A stretch of DNA of 64,000 bases from Ananas comosus (taxonomy: Eukaryota; Streptophyta; Magnoliopsida; Poales; Bromeliaceae): contig NC_033625.1 of assembly GCF_001540865.1 (NCBI RefSeq), positions 14,960,280-15,024,279 of the forward strand, given 5' to 3'. This document shows positions 24,226 to 36,539 of this stretch, piece after piece. The first letter of the stretch is position 1, and the number at the start of each line of letters is the position of its first letter. A program made the position numbers and the translations under genes. The notes beneath the pieces were generated by a model. It had not been told where the DNA came from. It worked only from the letters and a program-made list of their open reading frames with translations, and made no database searches.

Positions 24226-26783
24226 TCAATTGATGACCGGGTTGGCGCTGCGGCAGCTGTGAGAGATCATCTCCACCAGGTCCATCTCCTTCTTCACCGC
24301 CACTGCCTCTTTCTGATCCTCGCCGGCGGCGGCGCCCATCATCATCGTCGTCATCAGCACATCGTGAACTGGAGGAGCAGCCATGTCACCACCGTCGTGA
24401 TCGCCGCTCCAAGCCATCTCCATCTCGGCCATGTCCATGTCCATGTCCATGCCCATCTCCATCTCCATCTCCATCTCCATCTCCATCTCCATGTCCAGAA
24501 CCTTGTTGCAGTCGAGATGATCCAACACGTACCTCATCTCCATGTCCGCGCACTTCTGATCACAGAGCAGCTCCTTTTCGTCGAAGAGGAGGTCCGACAC
24601 GTCGGCAAAGTCGACTTCGCAGGTCGGAACCAAGCGGTCCTGATCTTCGGCGCGCCCTGCATATCTGCTGTGTGCGGGTCCCTTTACATCCGCCTCCGCC
24701 TCCGCAGGCATCATGCTCATCGCAAGGCTCCTTTGTGGTGGCGGCACAATCAGCTCGTCGAAAGCACGCTCCGGTATCTTCTTGTTCTTGTTGTAATTGG
24801 CTGTCGATGGCGACAGCGCTGACGGCGGCGTTGCAGTCGTAGTACCGGTACCAGCTGGCCTGGGCAGGGGAGGTTTGAGGCCCAGGCTCTTGATGTAGTC
24901 CTGCAGGAGGGTTCCTGATTTTGGGTTCTTGGTGCTACGGCTGCGCCGACGGGCGAACTGCCGCCGCTTGGTGGCGTTCCAGTGATTCTTAATGGAGTTC
25001 TCCGTCCGTCCGGGGAGCCGCTTGGCGATCTCCGCCCACTTGTTCCCTACTTCCATATGGGCTTCAATCAGGATCCTGTCCTCCTCCTCGCTCCACGTAT
25101 CTTTCTGCATCATCAAATCAATTGGAGCAATAGTTTTTGAATCATGCGTCAAATCCTCAAATGCATACAGCCACCTCTGCTGCACATAACTGAGTAATTA
25201 ACAAATTAATTCCCTAAAAATGTGATGATAATAGTAAGCCTTTTGCCTATTTTTAGTTTTACATTGGGATTCACTAGATAATTTATTTACTTAATTTGAA
25301 TTGAGTTGATTAACTCACTAGTTGGTTTTTTAAGAATTTGAATTTTTTTTCTTATTTTTCTTTTCATATAATTGTCTCGCTGCTTAAATTGCCTGCTTGC
25401 TTGTTGATCGAGCCGGGTTTAGTGGAAACTCAGCAAAGATCGTTCTGTTTGTGCTGCAGAAAAGCTTTTCCCGGTTCTTTTCCTTTCCATTTACCTCCAA
25501 TTAGCCCAGCAAACCAGTGTGATCCGTATCATTTGCGCAGTCATTTTCAAAAATCAGATTCTTGCGTGCGGGATCTGTCAGTGCAGGCTGGCTGCAATAA
25601 AGCAGATGTCCAACATTGAGCAACTTTAGTCGTTTACTGCCTGCTCTGTAGTAGCCCGAACACGACCTCTAAGGTGTAATTTGCTGATCAACCTTGCTTG
25701 CGGATTCGAGGGCGGGCAAATTTTATGAGGATAACATAAGCAGATACCGCAAGAAAAAACATGCGATAAAGTGGAGCTAGCGCAATTTGCACATATATGA
25801 AATAACAAAAGAAAATTATTACGCCTGAAGAATTGATCTATTATCTGGGCAAAGATTAATCTTCATAGTAAAAGACTCGCTCGTTCGTAAAAGAAAATAA
25901 ACATATATATACCAACAAATTAAGGTGGATGTAGGACGAAAATAATTAATGGATATATATAGAAAAAGGGATATTCATCAGGTTGTACCTTGATGTTGGG
26001 CCTCAGATGATTATGCCACCTTTCTCTACATTGTTTTCCAATTCTTGCCGGCAACATCTGAGCAATATGAGACCATTTCCGCAGTCCGTGCTGCTCCACT
26101 AATTTTATCAACCGCCTGAAAGCAAATAGCCATGCCAATTCATTAATTACTAACTCCTCTTTTTTTTTTTGTTTTTTGGGCTAGGATGAAAGGATATGCC
26201 TCCGAGAAGATTGAATTCGAGAGATTAGCAATTACCTGTCTTCCTCAAGCGTCCACTGCCCTTTAACCACGTTCGGCTTCTTGTGGTGCTTACCACTAGT
26301 CTTTTTCCCCGCCGCGCTCTTCTTATTCATCTCGAATCCCCTCAAAAGCGGTCTGCTGCTCCCCGTGACACAGGAGAGCTCGTCAGGAGGCGTGAAGGCC
26401 GCTAGAGGCTCGGCGCTGCAGACGGCCGGCAGAGGCTGGTGGCTAATATGATGGTGATGAGGACTCTCCATGTGATCTCGTATTGCTCCCTGCGTGTAGT
26501 GGGGGAGTCTGTCCATGATATTAGTATTGGGGAAGCTCTCGACAATATTGGATTTTGCATCGGTGCCCTCGGCCATGTCGATCGCCACCGGTGGCGGCAG
26601 TATCTTGTTGGAGAAACAGTCGCCGACGGCCGCCGCCGCCGCCGCGAATGGATATCTGGCGGATGCAATGGCATCGAAGGGGTCCGGGAAGTCCGGGTGG
26701 ATCCCACTCCTTCCAAAATTACAACCGTCCAGATGCAATGGCAGCTCGTCTTCCATGTTGGCCTTGAAGCAACCAAAATCCAT
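24226..26783 (-). CDS. R2R3-MYB transcription factor, MYB98/MYB119-like clade, three exons
   Basis: Exons are 26783-26236, 26115-25989 and 25104-24226; the total is 1554 nt, 517 aa. The R2 repeat (about residues 174-225) begins [20 protein letters not shown] and includes [20 protein letters not shown]. The R3 repeat (about 226-276) includes [16 protein letters not shown] and [19 protein letters not shown]. These R2R3 features, plus [13 protein letters not shown] at about 289-301, match the plant clade holding MYB98, MYB64, MYB119, MYB115 and MYB118, whose known members act in synergids, female gametophyte or embryo. The N-terminal 170 residues are low-complexity with His, Ala and Pro runs. 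The acidic C-terminus holds a Met/Glu and Met/Asp repeat (about 429-452) encoded by a hexanucleotide repeat. It is a nuclear DNA-binding regulator; target genes cannot be told from the sequence. Clade placement is from memory of motifs. Confidence 0.92.
24430..24495 (-). repeat. Coding hexanucleotide repeat in the MYB gene
   Basis: CATCTC (seven or so units) and CATGTC (three units) repeat on the plus strand, encoding alternating Met-Glu and then Met-Asp in the acidic C-terminal region of the MYB protein. Repeat number is a multiple of two codons, so length changes keep the frame. Confidence 0.9.
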
Positions 26784-29074
26784 GGAAGCGACAGAGGGAT
26801 GGCAAATGTACGTAGGTGCAAAATGGAGGAGGAATTTGAGCTTAATCTATCTCTGCAGTGGTTCCACAGAGATAGGCGGAGAGAAAGATGAGAGCATGCA
26901 TTAACCCAGGCAGTGTCATGAATAATTCCCCGTTAATTAAGCCTTCAGGAAAAGAATAAGCAAAAAAGGAAACTGTTGATGAAGAGTTACTAGCTCCAAC
27001 GGTTTTTAAAGAGGGCTTAGTAACTGCATGCATGCGACTGTTAAAGAGAGCAGGGTGCAGTGATTAGCTTGGCCCGTCCACGGCTGGCGTGGTGGATGAA
27101 TTCCAAACAGTAGTGTCCTCTTGCATAATCTAATAACTGTTTTTCTTTTAATTTTTCTTCTGGTTAGTAAGGGCCTTGGCCCCGACGACGGCATGTTTTC
27201 GCGTCTAGACTCTAGACGTGGCAGACATTCAAAAGCTCACCTGAAACTGAAACTGAAGCGTGTCTGCCCGAATGCATACTAATCTGCACATACCGAGCAG
27301 CAGGCCTGCGCCGACACGGCCCAGTTTTAGCAAGAATAGATATTGATGTTGATTCATTTAGTTTTTCACGGCCCCTTCTATTAGAACCTAATTAGGGTTG
27401 CCTAAGCAAGAAATGCTCGATGCTTTATCGGATGTAGCTTGCACGTCCTTGATTAGTTTTTTGGCAAATGCATGTTGGCGGCCGCACATTTTTTTTTTTT
27501 ATGAGAATGTAGATCAATAGTTAACAATATACATAACCTCCCTTAAGTTATTAATTTGAATTCTCTAATTTCTTTGTTTTGTACTGTATATCGACAACAC
27601 CAGTTTACAAGGGACTTCTTTCACTGCATCTGTTATTTAGAAACTAGCCGAGTGAGCGGAGGGAAAGAAAGCATATACATGTTTTGTTGCTTTTGAAGAG
27701 GACATTGTGGTCATCCTCCCCTCAAGCATAAATTGCATAATAAAATCTCATTTGCTATAGTAATTAGCATTACTAAAGGCCAACTTCAACACCCTCTTAA
27801 CTCCTCTCAAGGATTATTATTATTCTCTTAAAACTGCTATTAAAGCAATTAAATTCTTTTTCTCTCTTGCTGAATATTGATTGTTCGTTCAATTAATTGC
27901 ATCACCCTTATTAGTCTTTACTTTCATTGAAGCCCTCGTTTAGCGGCAAAGTCCCCGCATCTCAAACCATGGCCAATAATTAATACGGGTGATCATAAGG
28001 CTGTGTTGGCACAAAGAACACATATGTGAATCACATAATGAAGAAAGAAGTAAGAGCCACTCGATGTCAATAAACCAAGCAACAAACTATGGATGTCGGT
28101 TTCTTGCTCGTATAAATGTGTGCAAGAGTATTTTCGAAATAGTATTAACTTAATTAGAATATAAAAGATGACCCAGATAAAATAATCTTACATACATAAT
28201 AATCAAACATTATATTACTGCACCGAACTAAACAAAATAATACAATATTAGTTGTAATATGAATATAGATATCAAATTACTACTCATTTTGAGATAACCA
28301 GTATCGCTTTATGACGAGAATCAAACGAGCCCTAAAGGTTTGGAACAGCTGACTTTCATGGAAAGCTTAAAATCTTAAACACCATATAATATTTATGTGT
28401 ATCCCAAAAAATTAGGATACAACTTCAGGGGTTTGTAGATGCATAAGTATTTTGCTGTTAATTGAGCTCATTGCTCGCAAACAACTTGTATTTCTCTGAA
28501 TTGTGGCTTGGGAAGTTGTTTCAAGGTCAAGTTGGTTTCAAACAAGGACGAGCCTCAGCCCAACTTGCTTGCGTTCGAACCCAAGCTTGAACTTAGCTTG
28601 CCGTGCTTGTGTTCAACACCATTTATGTCAGCATGGTTTAGTAGTCAAAAAATACATATATGTGCTTGATAAGTACATATTCAAATAAGAGATATAAAAT
28701 CTCCTTTTCTTTTTCTTTTTCTTTTTTTGAGAGAGAGAAAAGAACAATAAATTACCCACTTCATTCACTAAGAAAATAAGCTTAGCTATAAGGTGTGAGA
28801 CAGCTAGACCTCAAGGTGAGAAAAAAGGACAAAAAAAAAGGTTTATAAAGCACGTAAGTAAGAAGTACAGGACCGGCCACGGCAGCCCACCTCTCATTGC
28901 CTCACCAAACCCTTAATAGTCCTTGCAGCCTCCGGCAGATCAAAGCTAAGCTTTCTAAAAGTTTGTAACTTCAACCTACTGTTAGAGATTTAACCGCCTT
29001 GTTTGTAGCTGGTAAGTAAAGATAAACTAAATCAATGCTAGATCAGACTAATACACCAACAGTAAAACAAACAA
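26784..29074. other. MYB promoter side and intergenic DNA
   Basis: No gene is supported. The first few hundred bases are the upstream flank of the minus-strand MYB gene; a weak TTTAAAAA element lies near 27003. The stretch around 28490-28620 carries alternating AAGCTTG/GAACTT-like motifs typical of a dispersed plant repeat. Simple T/C and A runs occur at 27489-27500 and 28700-28725. Confidence 0.45.
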
Positions 29075-30093
29075 CTACCACTCTCTGCAATGCATTTGAA
29101 CATGATTGCACCTCTCAGGTGACCTCACTATTGTTGCCTCATCCAATACATCCTTGCTATCACTAAGAAAAGCTCAAAATTCTTTTACAATTGATTGGTA
29201 CTCTCTGATCTGACAATGTATTAGCTATCTTGCTCATGTCATCTTCTAACAAAAGGTGATTAATCTGCAAAAGGATAACACCAATTACAACCAAGTAGTC
29301 GCATGCCATGCTTTAGTCATGGCATATGCTAAAAGCATCATAGCAATTAAATTCATCGAGAAAATCGAAACCATTTGACAAGAAGGAATTATTTAATAAT
29401 CATTTGACATATTCCACCATTTTGTAGATTAAGTAGTCAATCAAGAAAAGGCAAACAGAAAATAAGTCCCTGGCTCCTCTCAGTAATAGATGTAGAGGCC
29501 GCTTGTTTTTAGTAGCGCACGAGCTACAGAAAGACAGTTAACTAACAATTTTCCTGCTAAGATAGTATGCACCTAAGGCTCCGTTTGGAATTGCTGGCAG
29601 AATGCAACACGCGTAGTAAGAAAATTCGGTAGGAAATAATTCATTTCTTCGCACAATTGCTCACTAGTATGTGGTGGCCCCCAATACCAAATGGGCACTA
29701 TCGAAGTCCAATAGATACTCATGGTCTAGAAATGGTAAAATTGTTTAATGCACTAAATATGTATGTAATCTATTAAGAAAATTGACCAGAAGGGCAACCT
29801 TGTCCAAGTATAGTTTTGTGGGCCATGTGGAGATCATTGTGATTTGGGATTTATCACCCTTCATGAGCTTATCGAGCTTTCTTAATAAGAAAGTCCTAAG
29901 AGCATCCTGCATAATTGAGACGAACACTTGACGTCATTAGATCAATTTTTAAAATAAAAAAACTAAAATATTCTATAAACAATCTCAAGACACTATCATC
30001 GTAAAGCAAAATATAGATCCCAAAAGCATTTGACTACACACTGGCCAACTTACAGCAAGCGTCAGAGAAATTCAAAGGAAGGTATTAACTACT

Positions 30094-30169
30094 AGGGAAA
30101 TGAGCATTACTATGGACAATTATCATCATCCAGGGAAATGAGCATTACGATGGACAATTATCATCATCC
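30094..30169. repeat. 38-bp tandem duplication
   Basis: Two copies of a 38-bp unit (AGGGAAATGAGCATTAC plus a 21-bp remainder) differ by one base. It lies between relic exons of the VPS18 pseudogene. Confidence 0.85.
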
Positions 30170-30587
30170 AAAAGTTCTCCCATCAAGAAAGAGTTGGCTA
30201 GAGCACAAATCAATGTTTATAATGCTCCATTTGAAGAAAAAAGGAAAAAGAGCAGCATGGAAATTGAGAACACATTTGCATAAAAATGTAGCATGCACTA
30301 TAGGAAGATGTATCGGTTTAGAAAGACCTTGGATTTAAGCATTATATTCCTTAACTCATAAAATATCATCAGAGTTGTTTGGCCATAAGGAATTGCTTGG
30401 CCCAAGCTAAATGACTAAAAATTTATGCGACTCACAGAACTTAACATTTGAGAGCTGTCATCATGATGATGCCATTGCAAGTCTGCATGGACGAAGTAGG
30501 AGTGAAATTAATCCAGATAGAGGTAGACACTAGTGTATAACCAACTTTTATATCTATAAGTTGTGTACACAAAAGATTTGACCGTAA

Positions 30588-31390
30588 GGTGCGTTTGGTT
30601 CACATTATGTAGCTTTACAGGTTATTTTGACATAACTATATATCTGAAATTTCTGAATCAGATTACTACTGACACTGCATTACTGTGTTTAGTTTAATGC
30701 AGTAATATAATGCTGGATTACAGTGTATATAGAATTATTATGTTTAGTTCATTTTACAAAATTTTATTTTAAATAATTTTAATTTTAATTTTAAATTTTA
30801 AATTTTAAATCTAAACAAAAATATAAAATTTAATATTTTAATTTAAAATATAAATTTTAAATTTTAAAATTTTAATTTTCAAATTTTAATTTTTGAAATT
30901 TTAAATATAAATATAAATTTTAATTTTAAAATTTAAAATCTAAATTTAAGATTTAGAATTTAAAATATAAAATTGTGGTTTAAAATTCTAAATCCTAAAT
31001 TTTAAAATTCAAATGAAGTTTGATTTGAAATTTTACAATTTAAAATTTAAAATTATAAATTTGAAATTTAAAATTTAAATTTGACAATAAAAATTAAAAT
31101 TTTGAAAATTTGATAATTGAAAATTTTAAATAAAAAATTTTAAAAATGATATATTGAAAGGGTGTGGAGGGGTTGGAAGGGTAAACTTGTAATTTTACAT
31201 AACATTTAAGATAACCCACCATCAGTAATATAAGATACCCACACTCCAGTCAGCAATATTTTCTAAGTAAATTCTGCACCAATTTGTAATGCTATATTGT
31301 CGATCAGATTATAGACTAAATGAATCAAACACAATGATCCTGGCATGATTGCCTATAATCTTGGCAGAATAATCCGAACCACACACGCCC
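30588..31390. mobile_element. Tourist/Harbinger-like MITE with TAA target duplication
   Basis: The left end GGTGCGTTTGGTTC and the inverted right end GGGCGTGTGTGGTTC form imperfect terminal inverted repeats. TAA flanks both sides (30585-30587 and 31391-31393), the usual PIF/Harbinger target duplication. The core (30770-31150) is a near-pure A/T tract without coding capacity. At 803 bp it is long for a MITE, probably because the AT core expanded. It lies in the VPS18 relic. Confidence 0.7.
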
Positions 31391-31482
31391 TAAAAGACAA
31401 TTGACTAGTAATAGGAAACAAAAAATAATAATAAAAAAAATCTAGACAAAGAAGTTAACGCAATAAAAAAGTTCAAACAAGT

Positions 31483-31870
31483 ATACAAGTCTGGTCTCAC
31501 AACAATGCAGGTACTACTAACCAACCAAAGGCAGGTAATACAATGTGACTGTGAAACATTGAAAAGGGAAAGAGGGTTTATGCGCCCTAGTTATTGCAGG
31601 TTCGCATTTGCAATGGGCACAATCAATGACATGACTGCATCACATGAATGACAGAGGAGCAAGCATCGAAGAACAACCAAGATATCAAAGATCAGAATAT
31701 ACAAGTCTAGTACCACAACAACGCAGGTACTACCGACCAATCAACTGCAGGTGCTACATTGTGTCTATGAAATATTGAAAAAGGAAAGAGGGTTAATGTA
31801 CCCTTTTAATTGCAGGTTCACACTTGTATTGGACAGAGTCAATGACATGACTGCATCACATGAATGACAA
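31483..31870. repeat. 216-bp-period tandem duplication
   Basis: Unit 1 (about 31483-31656) and unit 2 (about 31699-31870) share ATACAAGTCT, CGCAGGTACTAC-like, GGAAAGAGGGTT and TGACTGCATCACATGAATGA blocks in the same order, with scattered substitutions and a short unmatched spacer. Nothing coding is visible. Confidence 0.8.
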
Positions 31871-33222
31871 GGTACTTTAATCAACATAGTTCCATCATAA
31901 CATAGGCTTATCTGCCTTGTAAACATTTTTCTTCTGCTTAAATACACGCTAAAATTTCACACAAGCAAACAAAACAGTAAACATTCAAAAGACAAAAGCT
32001 GCCTACTACATTAATAAATATCATTTCAAAGCATCTACTTTTAATTTCTAAATCTCATCTAACTAATGGATATTTACAATGATAACCTTGCAACATGAAG
32101 TGGAAGTGAACTGCTCACCCAGCAACGAAAAGAAAGAAATAACAGAAAAGCAATGCTCAAGCCTGTTTTTCTTTTCTTTCCTTCCTTTTTTTTTTTTTTT
32201 TTTTGCAATTTGAAGTTATTGAAGCTGTTAAGTAGCAGACTTAAAAGTACCAACTTATTTAGTGTGGAGAGAAACTAAAGACAAAAACGGAATAAGAATC
32301 CAAACTAAAAAATTTTGTCACATTAAGTAAATGTTGCAACACATGCAACATCCTCTATTGAAGTCTTAAGAGGACAGTAAATTTCTCTAAAATGTAGGAT
32401 GCTGACAGAAACAAGGACATCAAGCAGTCATACCCAGTTCTGACTGCTAGCTAACCCAATTTAAAAAAAAAAAAAAAGAGCAAAGAAAAGAAAAGAAAAG
32501 AAAAAAACTCTCTACATGTGTTATTCTACATGCAACACATTTTTCTAGATCCCCAGCACAGAAAGAAAACTTGGAGACTTTAACTTGGTAAATCACATAC
32601 ACATATGTATGTAACACTATAATACACTTTTTATTCTTTGCCATGAACATAATCATTTATCAACTTTTTGTGATGTTTAACGGAGCTGAGGTGCCACGAA
32701 TCATTCTGACACAGTACGGAAAAGTACAGTTCCAAGGTAAAGATCAGTTACAGGACTACTGAGTAGTACTTTATTTTAAAGCGAAAAGAAGCACCGTCCG
32801 AAAGTGCAATGTCAATGGCTGTTTAAAAAAGGCATCAAATAGAAGAGGCAATATATAATTAGTTAAGGCACACGTTCGCATAGAATGATGTTGCTCCGTA
32901 ATATTTTATCTTTTGAAGAAAAGGCAACATCAGCCTGCATTGAAAACTGATTTATATACTTTTCCTCAATAGATAAAAGATATAATAAGGGTACTGCATG
33001 TTACCTGCACCAAATATACTTAGTCCCTCTTGCGAATGGGATAGAACAGATGCATATTCCTTCGTATCCAGGAACACTTGCCACATGCATCGGCCCTCAT
33101 CATGGACAGACACCTAATGGATGGATGACCTCAATAAAACGACATCCTTAAGCAGATAAATGAAGAAAGATTAAATTACGAAAAAACAGCATGCAAATGG
33201 AAACAAACCTGGAAGATAGAAT

Positions 33223-33481
33223 TTATATACTCTAAAAGCTTAAGTTTATAGAGAACAATGTTTAAATATTTTTATATTTAACACTCTCCCTCACGTTTGG
33301 GCTCAAGACTTTTCGTCGACCCGTGACGTGGACTTGAATTAAATAGGAAGAAATTAATAAAGCTAGGAGCCTGACATGGCTAAAACTTAGAACCTCTGCT
33401 ATGATACCATTTGAAACAACCGTTATACTTTAAAATCTTAAGCTTATAGAGAACGGTATTTAAATATTTTTATATTGAACA
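33223..33481 (-). mobile_element. TRIM-type miniature LTR retrotransposon in a VPS18 relic exon
   Basis: Direct terminal repeats of about 60 bp (33423-33481 and 33223-33283) begin TGTT(C/A)AATATAAAAATA. Thirteen bases inside the 5' repeat on the minus strand lies TGGTATCATAGC (33409-33398), one mismatch from the plant initiator-Met-tRNA primer-binding site TGGTATCAGAGC. A polypurine tract GAGGGAGAG directly precedes the 3' repeat. The 259-bp element has no coding capacity, as expected for a TRIM. It splits the pseudo-exon between GLFYAY-like and NSIFQ codons. I could not identify a clean 5-bp target duplication. Confidence 0.8.
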
Positions 33482-35222
33482 ATAAGCATAGAAACAATCC
33501 AGCAGTGGCATCACTAGACAATTAAATGATTCTTTTGGACGACTCTAATGTATGGTCAAATGTAAGTTCCTTGACGACCTTGGCTGATTCTGTTTGCAAC
33601 CTGCAATAAAGGGTTAAACAATTTGAAAGCATTTTGCCAGTGGGAACAGACCAATTCATTCCATCAAAATAATGCGATGAATACAGATGAAAGGAGATTG
33701 AAAAAAGAAGCAACTATCTGGGTTAAGAGCCATTCATTTAAAGTAGCACCTCTAAACCACTGATAAGCTAGCCTCTCCTAGCTCTTGTACCTCTGAGGAT
33801 AAGCCCCTTACTTCGATTGTCATAAACCTTACAAGAACAAAAATTCATTACTGGGGAAGATGTAATTGATATGCTATTTTGAAGTGCACTTAGGTATCGC
33901 AACTAGAAGTGCAGAGACCATATCAAGTTGGTTGAAATGGCTCCTGTAGCACATCCTCTATAGGTTAAACAGGAATGGATCAAGCCAATTTGCCTTGAAA
34001 AAGTAATCCAATCCCCACTTCTTGCTCTCAAACTAAAATTAGCGGTCTACATAATTTCCTTTCCCCAAACCAATAAATTACGAAATGCGAAGGTTAATAT
34101 GCTCATTTTCCATCAAACAAGATATTTATGGCACATCATAGAGGAATAAGAGCTCTCGGAGAATGAGTATCACACTGAAAACCATAGAAAGATAGATATT
34201 ATGTGCTTTCATCTATTCATTCAAGACTGATGAAGTTCTCACTTGGAAGTGCCTTATAATTAGTCTACTACTAGAGAGTTGGCACAATGGTTAGTGGTCG
34301 GCAAAGCCTTTTTTAAAAAAATTTACTACATAGATCAACTAACCACTTATGTACTCAAGAAGATATGACCATAGTACTCAAACTTTGGCATCAAGTGATG
34401 GTTGTTCCCAGCTTTAAATCAAGGCCGCACAAATGCAAAAAGCAATGAACTGTCAAATGACAAAAATGGCAGAGCTTAATTTAAAATACAAATACAACTT
34501 CAAGGGAAGTAAACACATACCTTAACCTTGACACCAATTAGCAGGAAATGGTATTCACTTTCAGATACTACAAAGGATCTGGGATTAATAGCTTCATCGA
34601 GTTCGCCGAACTTTGAGTAGTATAATAGGCCCTTGTTTTCCACAAAATTTTCATCACTAGTCGCTGAGCCGCTCAAACATATTGAAATATCATAGAGACA
34701 AATAAAAACATTGAACATCAAAAAATAACTGACAAAATCAAAGGATTCAAATGAAGACATCATTGCAGAAAAGAAAACGGATAGATCATTCGCAATGCTG
34801 ACGTACCAAGTGGTAATCAATACACAAGTTATTTTTCCTTCGTATCCATGAGAAACAAAAGATTCTAAAAAGATAATTTACCTATGCTGGGCACCAAAGT
34901 TCAAGTCTTCATGGTAAATTCCAGCTCTGGAAAGCCAATCAAAATGTTTCGCTCTTCTTTGTTTAATAAAGAATTTAATTCACTGCATGTCGTGAAAGAG
35001 AGACCAATTCAATTCCAAATAATGATTACAATATTCAAATACAACCATTAATGCTGTAAGGATAGAAGAAAATGAAATTAGAAGAGCAATACTTTAATAG
35101 CATATAATCAGATAACAAGCCTAAATAATACTTGAAATTGTGAAACAGGAAATCGGATTTCATGATGCTGAACACCTTCATCAGCCCATTTCATCTAATG
35201 GACTCTCTTTCTTTACAGGCCG

Positions 35223-35300
35223 ACTGAACCACCAGCACACTGAACTACTGCTTGTCAGCCTACTGAACCACCAGCACACTGAATTGTTGCTTGTTGATTG
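35223..35300. repeat. 39-bp tandem duplication
   Basis: ACTGAACCACCAGCACACTG occurs at 35223 and again 39 bp later, each followed by a similar TTGCTTGT stretch. It lies in an intron of the VPS18 relic. Confidence 0.75.
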
Positions 35301-36539
35301 ACAACAAAGCCTACTGGAAACGGACACGAATCTCAAATTCTGATTGTCTACGTTTTATATCAATTGAGTCACACTGGGTCGTTATTTGGGTCAATAAAGT
35401 GTTCCATTTAGTTCTTAGGTCTCTAATTTCAAATTAGACCATTAGGGGGACCAGTTGGAGTTCTTTTTGGTTGAGGACTGAAATGATTAAAATTTATAAG
35501 TTAATATTGGAGTTTGAGCGATAATTGGATCTCAATTTGGTGTCCTTTGGGTCATTATGACAAAAGTGGATTTATTTATTAAGGATTTATTTGATTCTTT
35601 CTGTCTTCCCTGCCGTGAGTATCCCTTTGCCCTCTTTTTCTTCCTCATCACCTCCACTGCTTATTCTGATTCTCCTTCCCTTTCTTCTCCTCTCCTCATT
35701 CTCTTCTGCTTCTCCCACCTACCTCATTTTTGCTGTTGAATACTCCTCCCAACCCCACCATAGCCAGCAGCCAACTGCAGCTCAATCGCTGACAACTGTA
35801 GCCCGATTGGTACAATGCAGCAATAGTAATGCTATTTTGTCAGCCAAACTATATGTGCATCTAGGGATTGCTTCTGGAATCTAATTTCGATTATTTCCAA
35901 CCAATACAGTATGGTTGACTCATAAGTTACCCAGGCAAGACTACATCATCTAGAACCATAAAAATATCACGCAAAAATAGAAGTAAAATAAGTAATGTCG
36001 AGTTACACAAGAGAAAGAAAAAAGAAAAGAAGAAATGCCATCTACCCAAGTACTTTATCACCTCAATAGAGGCAATTTAACTTGTAGAAACTTTCTGATG
36101 CTATTCAACCTATACTATTATCACATCATGGAAATATGTTTAGCTCAAATCTGAATTCCACGTGTTCTGTAAACCAGAGGACTTAAAAACCAATACTTTT
36201 CAAGCATATGAATCACGTGAATATTGTAAACACTTTATCAGTCTCCAGCTACAATTTAACCCCACTTTTCCAGCCAAAGGCTATTGTGGCCCACCCAACA
36301 AGCCTATAACCACCCAAGTTATGTCAAACAGAGAGTGGAGGAGTCTATAAAGTAACCTGATGATAGTAATGTTAATTGCAAAAGAGAAGGAGATAATTGA
36401 TGGCTTCTTTAACAATTTGCATTTAACAAAAAAGAAAAAAAAGCATAAATCAAAATACCACCTGTTTGGTATTTCTCCAGGAAGTTCCATAAAATGTATC
36501 GCACGGTCAGAATAACTTGAAAAGACCATCTGCAAAGCC

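Larger units (their letters stand above)
29075..36539 (-). pseudogene. Decayed VPS18 (HOPS/CORVET subunit) gene fragment with introns
   Basis: Eight exon-like blocks in VPS18 order keep GT-AG borders. They are 36539-36462 (DRAIHFMELPGEIPN), 34982-34882 (1-bp deletion; then FIKQRRAKHFDWLSRAGIYH in a shifted frame), 34671-34521 (DENFVENKGLLYYSKF, SEYHFLLIGVKVKV), 33600-33209 (VANRISQ; frameshift, stop, TRIM insertion; ends NSIFQ), 33113-33005 (VHDEGRCMWQVFLDTKEYA; frameshift and TAA), 32934 to about 32868 (ADVAFSSKD, then ATSFYANV shifted), 29906-29799 (intact, DALRTFLLRKLDK) and 29264 to about 29075 (INHLLLEDD; later YQSIVKEF, TGA, AFLSDSKDVLDEAT). VPS18 is a tethering-complex subunit for vacuolar fusion. 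The N-terminal propeller exon and the C-terminal RING half are absent, and at least four lesions disrupt the frame. Retained introns show it came from genomic DNA, not from an mRNA copy. A functional VPS18 elsewhere in the genome is expected. Confidence 0.85.

Noticed and set aside
24259..24822. 187-codon plus-strand frame rich in His-Leu
   Set aside because: It is the antisense of MYB exon 3; the HLHLHL run is the complement of the Met-Glu hexanucleotide repeat.
34281..34330. Possible tRNA or second SINE family (TTGGCACAATGGTTAGTGGTC)
   Set aside because: It resembles an A-box region, but no B box or complete cloverleaf can be traced and the copy ends in a short A run; too little to call.
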